DNA of 48,022 nt. It comes from an uncultured Muribaculum sp. GTDB lineage: Bacteria; Bacteroidota; Bacteroidia; Bacteroidales; Muribaculaceae. The stretch is from the NCBI RefSeq assembly GCF_910583865.1, contig NZ_CAJTYX010000022.1, forward strand, positions 1-48,022, written 5' to 3'. The translations under genes and the position numbers were made by a program. Positions 17,149-26,110 of the stretch are shown here, one piece after another (within the stretch, counting starts at the first letter, position 1; each line of letters begins with the position of its first letter). The notes beneath the pieces are model-generated. The model searched no databases, had not been told where the DNA came from, and was given only the letters and a program-made list of their open reading frames with translations.

Positions 17149-18735
17149 ATGAAAAATAAAGTTTTTTCCGCAGTCCTTTGCAGTGTGTTGGCCGGAGGCG
17201 TTTTCAGCTCCTGCACCGACTCATTCGAGTCATGGAACACTAATCCCAATGAGGTGACTCCCGAGGAGATGATGTATGACAACCTCGCTACCGGCTCAAA
17301 TTATGCCACCATGCAGCGCGGTGTCTACACCGTCGGCAAGGACAACGGCGGTACATATCAGATAACCCAGATGCTTACCGGCGATATTTTTGCTGGTTAC
17401 TTCGCAGACCTGAAGGGTACATACAATATCGGTAACCTTCACCTCGACCACTATGTGATGCAGGACCACTGGTACAACATGCCTTTCAACCTGGCCTACA
17501 CCCGTATCATGGAGCCTTACCGTCAGCTCTGTACCTATGCCGACGAAAACTCCGTCGACCGTGCGATGGCTACCGTAGTGCGCGTATTCGGCATGCATCG
17601 TATAACCGACAAGTACGGCCCGATCATTTACTCGAAGTATGGTAACGACATGCAGACAGGTTACGACTCGCAGAAGGATATCTACACCTCCTTCTTCTCC
17701 GAACTCGACCATGCCATCGATGTGCTCGGTACATATGTCGATCAGAATCCCGGCAAAACATATATGGCCCGCTATGACAACATATATTCAGGTGATGTAA
17801 GCCGTTGGGTCAAGTTCGCCAACACCCTGCGTCTGCGTCTCGCAATGCGTGTAAGCTATGTCGACAAGGCTCTCGCCACCAGCGAGGCAACTGCTGCTAT
17901 CGATGAGCCTCACGGACTTATGAGTTCGGTCGCCGACGATGCCACTTTGCATCAAGGTAATGGCCTGTCTTTCTCTAACTCGCTTTGGGAGGTTACTCAG
18001 TCATGGGCCGATCTTGGTATGAGCGCTACAGCCGATTGTTACCTTAACGGCTACAATGATCCCCGTCTCGAAAAGTACTATACCAAAAACGGCGACGGTG
18101 TCTATCGCGGCGCTCGCAACGGTGTGGTGAATCCCCAGTCTGCACTCCTTAAGACTAAGGTTTCTGCCGCTAATTTCGCTCAAGGCAGCGACCAGCCCTG
18201 GATGAAGCATGCTGAGGCTTACTTCCTTCAGGCCGAGGCCAAGCTTCGTCTTGGTGTAGGCAGCGGTGATGTAAAGTCTCTCTACGAGCAGGGAGTACGT
18301 GCCTCGTTCTCAAGCGCAGGCCTTTCCGACGCCGATTCCTATCTCAATAGCGATGCTCTTCCGTTGGAGTCGTGGGTGAATCCTCAAGGTGACCGCAGCG
18401 TCAACGTTTCTTCGATGCTCTCCCAGGTATCGCCTAAATTCGATGATACCGCTTCCGACGAAAAGAAGCTCGAACAGATTATCACACAGAAGTGGATTGC
18501 GCTTTATCCCGACGGGATGGAGGCTTGGAGTGAGATCCGTCGTACCGGTTATCCCGGCTGGGTGCGGATCGACAGCTACTCCAACACCAATGAGGTCAGC
18601 AATAACGACATAATTCGTCGTCTGCGCTTCCCCTCTACCGAGTATTCCAACAATGGTGCCAATGTCAACGAGGCCATACGCATGCTCGGTGGTTCCGATA
18701 TCGCCGGTACTCGCCTTTGGTGGGATGCTAAATAA
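17149..18735 (+). CDS. SusD-like glycan-binding lipoprotein (SusD_2 type)
   Basis: The protein is 528 aa with a lipoprotein signal (MKNKVFSAVLCSVLAGGVFS then SC, lipid Cys at 22). The segment WNTNPNEVTPEEM (29-41) and the overall pattern point to the SusD/RagB subgroup sometimes called SusD-like_2, which includes the SusD of high-mannose N-glycan loci in Bacteroides. It is made of helical TPR-like repeats that form the lid on SusC at the cell surface and capture the oligosaccharide. It follows susC by 24 bp. Aromatic residues available for glycan stacking are numerous but cannot be assigned without structure. Confidence 0.95.
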   Translation: MKNKVFSAVLCSVLAGGVFSSCTDSFESWNTNPNEVTPEEMMYDNLATGSNYATMQRGVYTVGKDNGGTYQITQMLTGDIFAGYFADLKGTYNIGNLHLDHYVMQDHWYNMPFNLAYTRIMEPYRQLCTYADENSVDRAMATVVRVFGMHRITDKYGPIIYSKYGNDMQTGYDSQKDIYTSFFSELDHAIDVLGTYVDQNPGKTYMARYDNIYSGDVSRWVKFANTLRLRLAMRVSYVDKALATSEATAAIDEPHGLMSSVADDATLHQGNGLSFSNSLWEVTQSWADLGMSATADCYLNGYNDPRLEKYYTKNGDGVYRGARNGVVNPQSALLKTKVSAANFAQGSDQPWMKHAEAYFLQAEAKLRLGVGSGDVKSLYEQGVRASFSSAGLSDADSYLNSDALPLESWVNPQGDRSVNVSSMLSQVSPKFDDTASDEKKLEQIITQKWIALYPDGMEAWSEIRRTGYPGWVRIDSYSNTNEVSNNDIIRRLRFPSTEYSNNGANVNEAIRMLGGSDIAGTRLWWDAK

Positions 18736-18764
18736 TTATTCAGTAAACATATTCTGAAAATACA

Positions 18765-19850
18765 ATGAAATCATATAAATTCATTATTCCCGTTCTTGCT
18801 CTCGGTGCTTTTGTCGCATCTTGTGATACCGATATCGAGACAATACATGAGCAAGGGGATTATGTGGTGGATCCGACTCAGGTTTCTGAGCTCTACTACC
18901 AGAATCTCCGAGAATATAAGGCTACCGACCATGAGATTGCTTTCGGATGGTTCTCCAAATATGGCGGTGCATCTTCGATGGCTCTCCGTTTTGCCGGACT
19001 GCCCGACTCAATCGACCTTGTGTCGCTGTGGGGCGGCATTCCCACTGATCCTATTGATATGGCCGAGATGCGCATGTGCCAGCAGAAGAAGGGCATAAAG
19101 TTCATGCCGGTGTCAATCTGCCGTATCAACAAGATTGACAACCAGACACCGTTCAAGCAGCATTGGCTTGAGATTTTGGCCCAGAACGAGGCCGGCACTC
19201 TTACCGGTGACGCATTTGAGGAGGCCAAGCATGAGGTGATGCGTGAGTTCGGACTTCACAATGTCGATGAGGTGTTCCTCAACGATCTTGACGGCTATGA
19301 TATAGACTTCGAGCCGGAAGGCGACCCTGTGCGGGGCGAACTGTTCTACACCATGCTTGACGAAATGGCCAAATATCTCGGACCGAATCCCAACATCACA
19401 AAGGAAGAGCGTTATGCCCTTATCGAGGAGCGCTACGGTACTGCTGTGGCTCAGAAGCCGGGGAGCTGCGATAAGTTCCTCTGTATCGATGCATATGGTC
19501 AGGATCCGGGCGCGGCACATTGTGCGCCATTGATCAACTACTTCCTCTCGCAGTCATACCATGGTATGATTTCCCGAAATGGATATCCTCAGGAGAAAGT
19601 CGTACATTGCGTATCTATCGGAGAGGGATGGAATGTTGATCCGGCTACCGGCTCCACTCCTCAGGTGGGTGATTTCAACACCAAGACCGGCCTTATGTAT
19701 GACTATGCCCGTTGGAAACCTGCAGGTGGCAAGAAAGGCGGATTCGGTGGATTCATCATGAATGATGATTACAACGTATGCAACCTTAATCCCTATCCTT
19801 ACGCCCGTTTCCGCGACTGCATACAGATTTGTAATCCTGCAATATATTAA
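18765..19850 (+). CDS. GH18-family lipoprotein, probable endo-beta-N-acetylglucosaminidase
   Basis: This 361-aa surface lipoprotein has its lipid Cys at 20, after LALGAFVAS. The GH18 active-site signature DGxDxDxE is intact as DGYDIDFE at 176-183, with E183 as the expected acid/base, so it is predicted to be catalytically competent. The length and position, directly after susD, match the small GH18 endoglycosidases of Bacteroides N-glycan loci (BT1044-like), which cleave the GlcNAc-GlcNAc chitobiose core and release the glycan from protein at the surface. A chitinase activity is less likely given the context. It contains unusually many cysteines (about seven) for this family, which may form disulfides. 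Confidence 0.82.
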   Translation: MKSYKFIIPVLALGAFVASCDTDIETIHEQGDYVVDPTQVSELYYQNLREYKATDHEIAFGWFSKYGGASSMALRFAGLPDSIDLVSLWGGIPTDPIDMAEMRMCQQKKGIKFMPVSICRINKIDNQTPFKQHWLEILAQNEAGTLTGDAFEEAKHEVMREFGLHNVDEVFLNDLDGYDIDFEPEGDPVRGELFYTMLDEMAKYLGPNPNITKEERYALIEERYGTAVAQKPGSCDKFLCIDAYGQDPGAAHCAPLINYFLSQSYHGMISRNGYPQEKVVHCVSIGEGWNVDPATGSTPQVGDFNTKTGLMYDYARWKPAGGKKGGFGGFIMNDDYNVCNLNPYPYARFRDCIQICNPAIY

Positions 19851-19863
19851 TTGAACCAAGAAT

Positions 19864-20853
19864 ATGAAACCATATAAATTCTTTTCAATAATCGGCGCTC
19901 TCGCTCTCACCGCAGGATTCACATCCTGTAGCGATGATGACGAAGTGTATACTCCCGGTTTCGAGGGAATCGAGGGGCAGGTCGTTCTTGCTCCAACGGT
20001 AAATGAGTCTTACAAGTTTATAAAGATTCCTACCGGCGATGTCAAGACCCCAAATCTTGTATGGAGTGTTGCTCCACGTTCACGTGTTCGTGCCGGCGAG
20101 GAACTTAAGATGAAGTTTTTGATTGACAATTCTTTGATTGATGAATACAATAGTCTGAATTCTACAGACTATGTTGCCCTGCCTGACGGTATTGCGACTC
20201 TCGTCAATGATGAGCCGAGCATTGCTGTTGGAAACACTTCCTCTGAGGTACCTGTTACAATCCAGCTGACTGATGACAAACAGCTGCTTTCCGGTCTCAG
20301 TACCGACAAGACTTATCTCCTTCCGGTACGTCTTGCCGGTGTTATTCAAGGCTCTGCGCGTATTGCTGTAAGTTCATCCAACATATCTTACGTCACATTT
20401 AATGTGTCTGAAGAGATGCTCAACGCGAATGGCAATCCAACCGGAACTATCGTGCCGGTAGCTGATCGTGCCGGTTGGTCAGGTACTCCCGGTGATGGTG
20501 CTGAAGAATGGAAGGGAGATAATGCGTGGAATAATCCTATTATGGAAACTGGAAGTTACAATTTTGGCAACTATCCGACTGGTTCAACCGTTACAATCAA
20601 TCTTGGCAAAGAGTATTCTTTTGATGGAATTTATTCCTATCCGTACTACGGACAGTCTGTTTATGCCATATTCCGTCCTGATACGGAAATCCTTATCGGT
20701 TCAGACGGTGAGTCTTGGACATCTCTTGGCAAGATGAGCCGTTACCAGACTACGATAGCGTTTTATGCACCTGTGACCGCCCAGTATATAAAGTTCATTC
20801 TTGGCCCCGGCGAACAGACCGCTACTACTGCTTTCTCGATATATGCTCTTTAA
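19864..20853 (+). CDS. Surface glycan-binding-type lipoprotein (DUF1735 plus discoidin-like)
   Basis: The 329-aa lipoprotein has its lipid Cys at 22 (GFTSC), followed by an acidic stretch DDDE typical of surface-exported Bacteroidetes lipoproteins. Residues about 35-175 resemble the DUF1735/BT_3987-type N-terminal domain (Ig-like, FLIDNSLIDEYNSLN). The C-terminal part (about 195-329) looks like a discoidin/F5-8C beta-sandwich (NWGNYP-like start at YNFGNYPTGSTVTINLG, end AQYIKFILG). There are no catalytic motifs. It most likely binds the glycan at the surface next to SusC/D. The gene lies 13 bp after the GH18 gene in the same operon. Confidence 0.8.
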   Translation: MKPYKFFSIIGALALTAGFTSCSDDDEVYTPGFEGIEGQVVLAPTVNESYKFIKIPTGDVKTPNLVWSVAPRSRVRAGEELKMKFLIDNSLIDEYNSLNSTDYVALPDGIATLVNDEPSIAVGNTSSEVPVTIQLTDDKQLLSGLSTDKTYLLPVRLAGVIQGSARIAVSSSNISYVTFNVSEEMLNANGNPTGTIVPVADRAGWSGTPGDGAEEWKGDNAWNNPIMETGSYNFGNYPTGSTVTINLGKEYSFDGIYSYPYYGQSVYAIFRPDTEILIGSDGESWTSLGKMSRYQTTIAFYAPVTAQYIKFILGPGEQTATTAFSIYAL

Positions 20854-20891
20854 TGCCGGAATAAGTCTACCGACCTTAAAAATCATCAAAA

Positions 20892-22130
20892 ATGAAATTT
20901 AAATATATATCATATCTCGCGATAGGGGCAATGGCTGCTCTTACCGCATGCACCCACGAGGGCGACGATTTTGGCGACCGTGTATTGTTTACGGGCACCG
21001 AGACATCACCTGTGGTGAAGTTTCTCTGCGACGGACTGTCAAGCACCGCTCTGACTGTGACCTCGACAGCAAAGGCTACTACCGATGTGCATATCACTGT
21101 AAAAGCAGCACCCGAATTGCTCGATGCTTACAATAAGAAGTACAATCGTGCGTTCGTGGCTCCTGCCTCCAACATGTATCAGCTTGATAATACCGATCTT
21201 GTTATAAAGGCCGGTTCCAATATGTCATCGCAGGTGAAGATAACATCAAACAGTGAGGATCTTGAGGAGGGTGTAGGTTACATGCTTCCTATTACGATTA
21301 CTTCCGTCAGCGGTGACGGACTTGGTGTTATCGAGGATTCGCGAACAGCTTATGTGCAGTTCACCAAGGTCATCACTATCAAGGCCGGATTCTTGAATGG
21401 CGGCTCTTCTTATGAGATTCCCGGATTCAAATGCACTGATGCCAGCGATCCTCTCAGCAGCCCTGTCGCCGCACTCGGTCAGATGACTATAGAGATGAAG
21501 GTGCTCCCGCTGAGGTTCGGAACCAATCCTAATCAGGCAAGCGGTATCTCTACTCTTTGCGGTAATGAAGAGAATTTCTTATTCCGATTTGGTGACGGTG
21601 GCGGTCAGCCCACCAACCAGCTGGAACTTGTGAAAGGTTGCATCGGCACTGACCCGAACCCTGACAAGAAAGAGCACTATGCCGACCCCAACATCCACAT
21701 GGGTACGTTCGACACAGGCCATTGGATTCATTTCGCAGCTGTATATGATGGTACTATGCTTCGTGTTTACCGCGACTGTGAGCAGATTGCCGCCATCGAG
21801 ACAGCCGGCGGACAGATTAACCTTTCCACCGCCTACAACGGTTCATCCGGCTGGTATGACACATTCACTATCGGTTCTTCGTGCCATAGCCGATTCTTCA
21901 ACGGTTATGTGAGCGAGTGCCGTGTATGGAGTGTGCCCCGTTCGGTAGCGGAATTGGAGAATGGTCTCTGCTATGTGGATCCCACTTCGGAAGGACTTAT
22001 CGCATGCTGGCGTTTCGACGGCGAGACCAATGCCGATGGCTCTATACGTGACGTGACCGGTCATGGCTATGATGCCACGATGCTTACCGGTAGCGCTACT
22101 TGGGCCGAAGGCCAGAAGTGCCCCTATTGA
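20892..22130 (+). CDS. Surface glycan-binding-type lipoprotein (DUF1735 plus LamG-like lectin domain)
   Basis: The 412-aa lipoprotein has its lipid Cys at 20 (LTAC). Residues about 30-155 match the DUF1735-type domain (TTDVHITVKAAPELLDAYN, with the recurrent LLDAYNKKYN pattern). Residues about 195-410 form a concanavalin/LamG-like jelly roll with the typical GHWIHFAAVYDG, LRVYRDCEQIA, FNGYVSECRVWSVPRS and WRFDGE segments of Laminin_G_3 domains. No hydrolase residues are evident. It is the last gene of the susCD operon. Together with the preceding protein it forms a pair of accessory binders for the imported glycan. Confidence 0.82.
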   Translation: MKFKYISYLAIGAMAALTACTHEGDDFGDRVLFTGTETSPVVKFLCDGLSSTALTVTSTAKATTDVHITVKAAPELLDAYNKKYNRAFVAPASNMYQLDNTDLVIKAGSNMSSQVKITSNSEDLEEGVGYMLPITITSVSGDGLGVIEDSRTAYVQFTKVITIKAGFLNGGSSYEIPGFKCTDASDPLSSPVAALGQMTIEMKVLPLRFGTNPNQASGISTLCGNEENFLFRFGDGGGQPTNQLELVKGCIGTDPNPDKKEHYADPNIHMGTFDTGHWIHFAAVYDGTMLRVYRDCEQIAAIETAGGQINLSTAYNGSSGWYDTFTIGSSCHSRFFNGYVSECRVWSVPRSVAELENGLCYVDPTSEGLIACWRFDGETNADGSIRDVTGHGYDATMLTGSATWAEGQKCPY

Positions 22131-22288
22131 TCCCATGATAGTACATCTGTTAAATGAATGAAGAGTTCTCCTCTGCTCCTTTATTGTTTCAGGTCGGCGC
22201 CAAATATGCCGGCTTGTCATTGTCGACAATAATTCTCCCTCTCCAATCTATTTGATCAAACGTCGGGGCATGGAACTTCCCTCACTTC

Positions 22289-22313
22289 CGGGAGGCCCGT
22301 GTCCCGCTTTTTT
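22289..22313 (+). terminator. Probable terminator of the susCD operon
   Basis: A short stem CGGGA / TCCCG (22289-22293 with 22302-22306) with an 8-nt loop is followed by C and T6 (22308-22313). The short stem makes the call moderate. The rest of the interval 22131-22365 holds nothing I can name. Confidence 0.45.
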
Positions 22314-22365
22314 CCTGATTGCTTCGTTATCCAACAATCCATAATCTCTTTCTCCTACAATTAAC

Positions 22366-23070
22366 ATGAAATTTCTTATCCCCGCCATATCATCGATTCT
22401 CATTCCTTGCGCCATGTCGGCCGCCACGTATCATCATGAGTTCGGAACCATCGCTGAGGATGGCGGTGTGGTATCGCATACTTTCACTCTTTCCTCCGGC
22501 GATAAGCCGATATCCGTGGTCAATGCCTTCCCCGGCTGTCCGTGCGTTACCGTCGATTACCCCCGACGTCTGGTCAAGGGGGGTGAACCGTTGAAAATCC
22601 TTCTCAAATACGACCCGGAGCGACAGAAAGGGCATTTCACCAAATCGGTGTATCTAAGGCTCAGTGGCGGACGGCGCGACACTCTTGTTGTTACCGGCAC
22701 TGTAAAGAGGTTGCGCCCGCGTGTTGATCCGTCCCGATATCCTAATGAGTTCGGGTTAGGGCTGTGTCTCGACCGGGAATTCATTGACTTCGGTACAATG
22801 CGTAGGGGCACTGCCAAGACATTGACCATTCCGATGGCCAATTCATATCAGATAGGCATGGCGCTCGACCTTCGTCCCCAGGGACGCGACTCCTCGATGC
22901 TATCCATACCTTTTGGCCTGAAAATCGGGCCTGAATCATTGTCGCAGTTCAAGGTGTCGCTATCCATTCCGGGCGATGCGCCGGAAGGTACTCCCCGTTG
23001 CCATATCCGACCGGTAATACATGGCGTCGAGGTCGATTCGATTCCTGTAAGGGTGAGGATCATACGCTGA
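22366..23070 (+). CDS. DUF1573-family periplasmic protein
   Basis: This 234-aa protein has a signal peptide (MKFLIPAISSILIPCAMSA). It opens with YHHEFGTIAEDGGVVSHTF and PGCPCVTVDYP (about 53-63), the FGxI...H.F and cysteine-pair pattern of DUF1573 proteins that are abundant in Bacteroidetes. A second, similar half starts near EFIDFGTMRRG (142-152), so it has two Ig-like ASH/DUF1573-type repeats. The function is unknown; the conserved C-x-C motif suggests metal or redox chemistry or a structural role in the periplasm. It stands between the susCD operon and the GH3 gene on the same strand and may or may not belong to the glycan locus. Confidence 0.75.
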   Translation: MKFLIPAISSILIPCAMSAATYHHEFGTIAEDGGVVSHTFTLSSGDKPISVVNAFPGCPCVTVDYPRRLVKGGEPLKILLKYDPERQKGHFTKSVYLRLSGGRRDTLVVTGTVKRLRPRVDPSRYPNEFGLGLCLDREFIDFGTMRRGTAKTLTIPMANSYQIGMALDLRPQGRDSSMLSIPFGLKIGPESLSQFKVSLSIPGDAPEGTPRCHIRPVIHGVEVDSIPVRVRIIR

Positions 23071-23139
23071 TTTTATGCTAATTTCACATCCGGAATCATT
23101 ATTTGCCTTGAATGATTTAATTATTTGACGGAAACTTGC

Positions 23140-23147
23140 TAAATTTG
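23140..23147 (+). promoter_or_regulatory. -7 promoter element for the GH3 gene
   Basis: TAAATTTG matches TAnnTTTG and lies 61 nt upstream of the GH3 ATG at 23209. No well-spaced TTTG -33 element is visible (the nearest, 23124-23127, is only 12 nt away). Confidence 0.5.
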
Positions 23148-23208
23148 TGCTGACTTAGGAAAGTATTCCTTTCAGTCTTGTACCAAACATATAATCAGAC
23201 CTTATTGC

Positions 23209-25551
23209 ATGAAAAAAATAATTTTGGCCTTGACGCTCGCCGCCGCCGTGGGCATGCCTTCTATCCATGCCCGCACGGAAAAAGGCGCGTATCTCGATCC
23301 GAAGCTCCCGGTGGAGCAGCGTGTCGACGATTTGCTTTCACGTATGACTGTCGAGGAAAAGGTCGGACAGCTTCTTTGTCCACTCGGTTGGGAAATGTAT
23401 GAAATCACCGGCCCGGAGTCGGTCGAGGTCTCGCAGAAATTCCGTGATCTGGTCAAAGAGACAGGCGCAGGCATGCTGTGGGCCACATACCGTGCCGATC
23501 CATGGACCCGCAAGACACTTGATAACGGTCTGACACCCGAACAGGCTGCCCGTGCAGGGAATGCCATTCAGAAATATGTCATTGAAAACACCCGTTTCGG
23601 AATCCCCGTATTTCTTGCCGAGGAAGCCCCCCACGGCCATATGGCCATAGGCACTACGGTGTTCCCTACAGGACTCGGCATGGCTGCTACGTGGAATCCG
23701 CAGCTCATACGTTCCGTAGGCGAGGTGATTGGCCGCGAAGTGCGCAGCCAGGGCGGCCATATCAGCTACGGTCCTGTGCTCGACCTCACGCGTGACCCCC
23801 GGTGGAGTCGTGTCGAGGAGACTTTCGGCGAGGATCCGCTTCTTGCCGGACGCATAGGTGGCGGAATGATTGCCGGCCTCGGTGGTGGAGACTTGTCGAA
23901 GCCAAACTCCACCATCGCCACTCTTAAGCATTTCCTCGCCTATGCGGTGCCCGAAGGTGGGCAAAACGGAAACTATTCCGTTGTCGGCAAGCGTGACCTT
24001 CTCCAGAACTTCCTACCCCCGTTTAAAGAGGCCGTTGATTCCGGTGCATTGTCGATAATGAGTTCATATAACTCCATCGACGGCATCCCGTGTACGTCCA
24101 ATAAAGAGATTCTTTACGACATTACCACCGACTGGGGATTCAATGGCTTCGTGGTGTCGGATCTTTACTCAATAGAGGGTATCCATGAGACCCACCATGT
24201 GGCTCCTACCATGGAGGATGCCGCTGTCATGGCGTTGAATGCCGGTCTTGACGTGGATCTCGGCGGTGACGCTTTCCGCAACCTTGTGTCGGCAGCGCGT
24301 TCCGGCAAGCTCGATGAAGGTGCTCTCGATCGTGCTGTAGGACGCGTGCTTAAACTGAAGTTCGATATGGGGCTTTTCGAGAATCCATACGTCGATCCCA
24401 AGAAGGCACGCCGTGTCGGTGATTTCCGCTCGGGCGAGGTGGCACGGGATGTCGCCCGCCAGTCAATCACGCTTCTTAAGAATGACGGAGGAGTGCTCCC
24501 TCTCAAAGTTACACCTCGATTGAAGATCGCACTTGTCGGGCCTAATGCCGACAACGCCTACAATATGCTCGGCGACTATACGGCTCCGCAACCGGAAGGT
24601 CGCGTGGTGACCGTGCTCGACGGATTGCGACGCATGAATCCCGGCGTGGAGATAGAATATGTGAAGGGGTGCGCCGTGCGCGATACCCTCACTGCCGACA
24701 TAGATGCGGCCGTCAATGCCGCCCGGCAGGCCGATGTGGTGATAGCCGTGGTCGGAGGTAGCTCGGCACGCGACTTCAAGACTTCCTACAAGGAGACCGG
24801 GGCTGCCGTGGTGGATGCCGCTACAGTGAGCGACATGGAGAGCGGTGAGGGTTTCGACCGCGAATCTCTTTCCCTCCTCGGGCGGCAGCTTGATCTGCTT
24901 AAGGCTGTCAAGGCCACAGGCAAGCCACTTGTGGTGGTATATATCGAAGGTCGTCCGCTCGACAAGGAGTGGGCCGCTGAAAATGCCGATGCCCTACTGA
25001 CCGCATATTATCCCGGACAACAGGGCGGCAATGCCATCGCGGAAGTGATTTACGGAATGTATAATCCCGCAGGTCGGCTTCCGGTCACCACTCCGCGTTC
25101 CGTAGGTCAGATTCCGTTATACTACAACCGTAAGGCTCCTAAGCTTCATGACTATGTAGACGGTTCTGCCACTCCACGTTATCCTTTCGGCCACGGATTG
25201 AGCTATACTTCGTTCGGGTACTCCGGACTTTCCGTCACCTCTGCGTCCGACGGTTCGGTTGATGTCGGGCTTACTGTCACCAACACCGGCGACAGTGACG
25301 GAGAGGAGGTCGTGCAGCTGTATTTACATCCTGAGTATGCCTCTACTGTACAGCCCATGATGCGTCTTGCCGATTTTCGCCGTGTCGCGATTCCCAAAGG
25401 TGAATCACGTGAGGTGCATTTCACCCTGCCGCAGTCGGCTTTCGAGATTATCGGTCCGGACTATAGGCCGATGCTCCAGAAGGGTAATTGGGACGTGATG
25501 GTGGGCGCATCATCCGCCGACATCCGCCTGAGCGCCACGCATGCTCTCTGA
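23209..25551 (+). CDS. GH3 beta-glycosidase (BglX-like architecture)
   Basis: The 780-aa enzyme has a signal peptide (MKKIILALTLAAAVGMPSIHA), so it is periplasmic. Domains: GH3 N-terminal barrel (about 35-385) with the nucleophile D318 in GFVVSDLYS and the substrate-binding KHF motif at 240-242, GH3 C-terminal alpha/beta domain (about 415-645), and a fibronectin III-like domain (about 685-765, with GEEVVQLYLHPEY). This architecture is that of exo-beta-glucosidases and beta-xylosidases; exact specificity is not readable. Its own promoter and terminator make it a separate transcription unit, so it may act on other glycans than the N-glycan system. Confidence 0.92.
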   Translation: MKKIILALTLAAAVGMPSIHARTEKGAYLDPKLPVEQRVDDLLSRMTVEEKVGQLLCPLGWEMYEITGPESVEVSQKFRDLVKETGAGMLWATYRADPWTRKTLDNGLTPEQAARAGNAIQKYVIENTRFGIPVFLAEEAPHGHMAIGTTVFPTGLGMAATWNPQLIRSVGEVIGREVRSQGGHISYGPVLDLTRDPRWSRVEETFGEDPLLAGRIGGGMIAGLGGGDLSKPNSTIATLKHFLAYAVPEGGQNGNYSVVGKRDLLQNFLPPFKEAVDSGALSIMSSYNSIDGIPCTSNKEILYDITTDWGFNGFVVSDLYSIEGIHETHHVAPTMEDAAVMALNAGLDVDLGGDAFRNLVSAARSGKLDEGALDRAVGRVLKLKFDMGLFENPYVDPKKARRVGDFRSGEVARDVARQSITLLKNDGGVLPLKVTPRLKIALVGPNADNAYNMLGDYTAPQPEGRVVTVLDGLRRMNPGVEIEYVKGCAVRDTLTADIDAAVNAARQADVVIAVVGGSSARDFKTSYKETGAAVVDAATVSDMESGEGFDRESLSLLGRQLDLLKAVKATGKPLVVVYIEGRPLDKEWAAENADALLTAYYPGQQGGNAIAEVIYGMYNPAGRLPVTTPRSVGQIPLYYNRKAPKLHDYVDGSATPRYPFGHGLSYTSFGYSGLSVTSASDGSVDVGLTVTNTGDSDGEEVVQLYLHPEYASTVQPMMRLADFRRVAIPKGESREVHFTLPQSAFEIIGPDYRPMLQKGNWDVMVGASSADIRLSATHAL

Positions 25552-25653
25552 TGTGGATCAATAATCAGGGCATGCTTGCGTACACGTATTGATAAGAAAA
25601 TCTTTAATCTGTTTTATTTTCAATAGTTAGTCTGAATGTCACAAACCAGGGGG

Positions 25654-25692
25654 CGCGTCATCGTGATTGATGGTGCGTCTCCGCCTTTTTTT
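25654..25692 (+). terminator. Intrinsic terminator after the GH3 gene
   Basis: A 9-bp stem with two G-U pairs (25654-25662 with 25669-25677) and a 6-nt loop is followed 8 nt later by T7 (25686-25692). It lies about 100 bp after the GH3 stop. Confidence 0.55.
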
Positions 25693-25693
25693 G

Positions 25694-25747
25694 CAATTAG
25701 CCCAATTAGTCCCATTGGTTCAATTAGACTAATTAGTCGAATTGGAG
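25694..25747. repeat. Degenerate 9-bp tandem repeat
   Basis: Six consecutive 9-mers share the pattern CAATTAGYC: CAATTAGCC, CAATTAGTC, CCATTGGTT, CAATTAGAC, TAATTAGTC, GAATTGGAG. The last unit runs into the left end of the inverted-repeat element at 25745. It is not a CRISPR, as there are no spacers. Confidence 0.7.
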
Positions 25748-26077
25748 GTTGTTTAAAAACAAAAGTGAAATACCGGGTTCGCAGATTTGCGATGGATTTC
25801 GCCTTGCGGATTCAGGAGCATAGTGGGCTATGCGACTGAATCAAAAGGTGAAAGGCATCCAAAGATGCGAAACCAAGGGTATTCTAATTTCACCATGGAT
25901 AGACTATATTTTAACATCCTGAAATAATCGGAAACGGAAATTACCTTTCTACTGCCGGATTTTTGTGAAATCGCATTCGCGTCTCAGTCACATAGCCCAC
26001 TATGCTCCTTCGTCTTAAATCCGATTTCACTAAAAATCCGACAGCCCGGTATTTCACTTTTGTTTTTAAACAACCTC
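25745..26077. repeat. MITE-like element with 33-bp perfect terminal inverted repeats
   Basis: A 33-bp sequence at 25745-25777 is repeated exactly in inverse orientation at 26045-26077. Inside, a 19-bp block (25814-25832) is again inverted perfectly at 25991-26009, and that block itself contains a small palindrome (CATAGTGGGCTATG). The 333-bp unit has no coding frame. The trinucleotide TTG flanks both sides (25742-25744 and 26078-26080), a possible short target duplication. This fits a non-autonomous mobile element or an intergenic palindromic repeat family; no transposase is in the window. Confidence 0.75.
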
Positions 26078-26110
26078 TTGTCCAATAACTCTCCTCATGA
26101 CTTAGGAGAC

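Noticed and set aside
18765..19850. Inactive GH18 pseudoenzyme acting only as a binding protein
   Set aside because: The complete DGYDIDFE motif, including the catalytic glutamate, argues for an active enzyme.
25694..25747. Short regular repeats that could suggest a CRISPR array
   Set aside because: Units are contiguous 9-mers without spacers and no cas genes are present.
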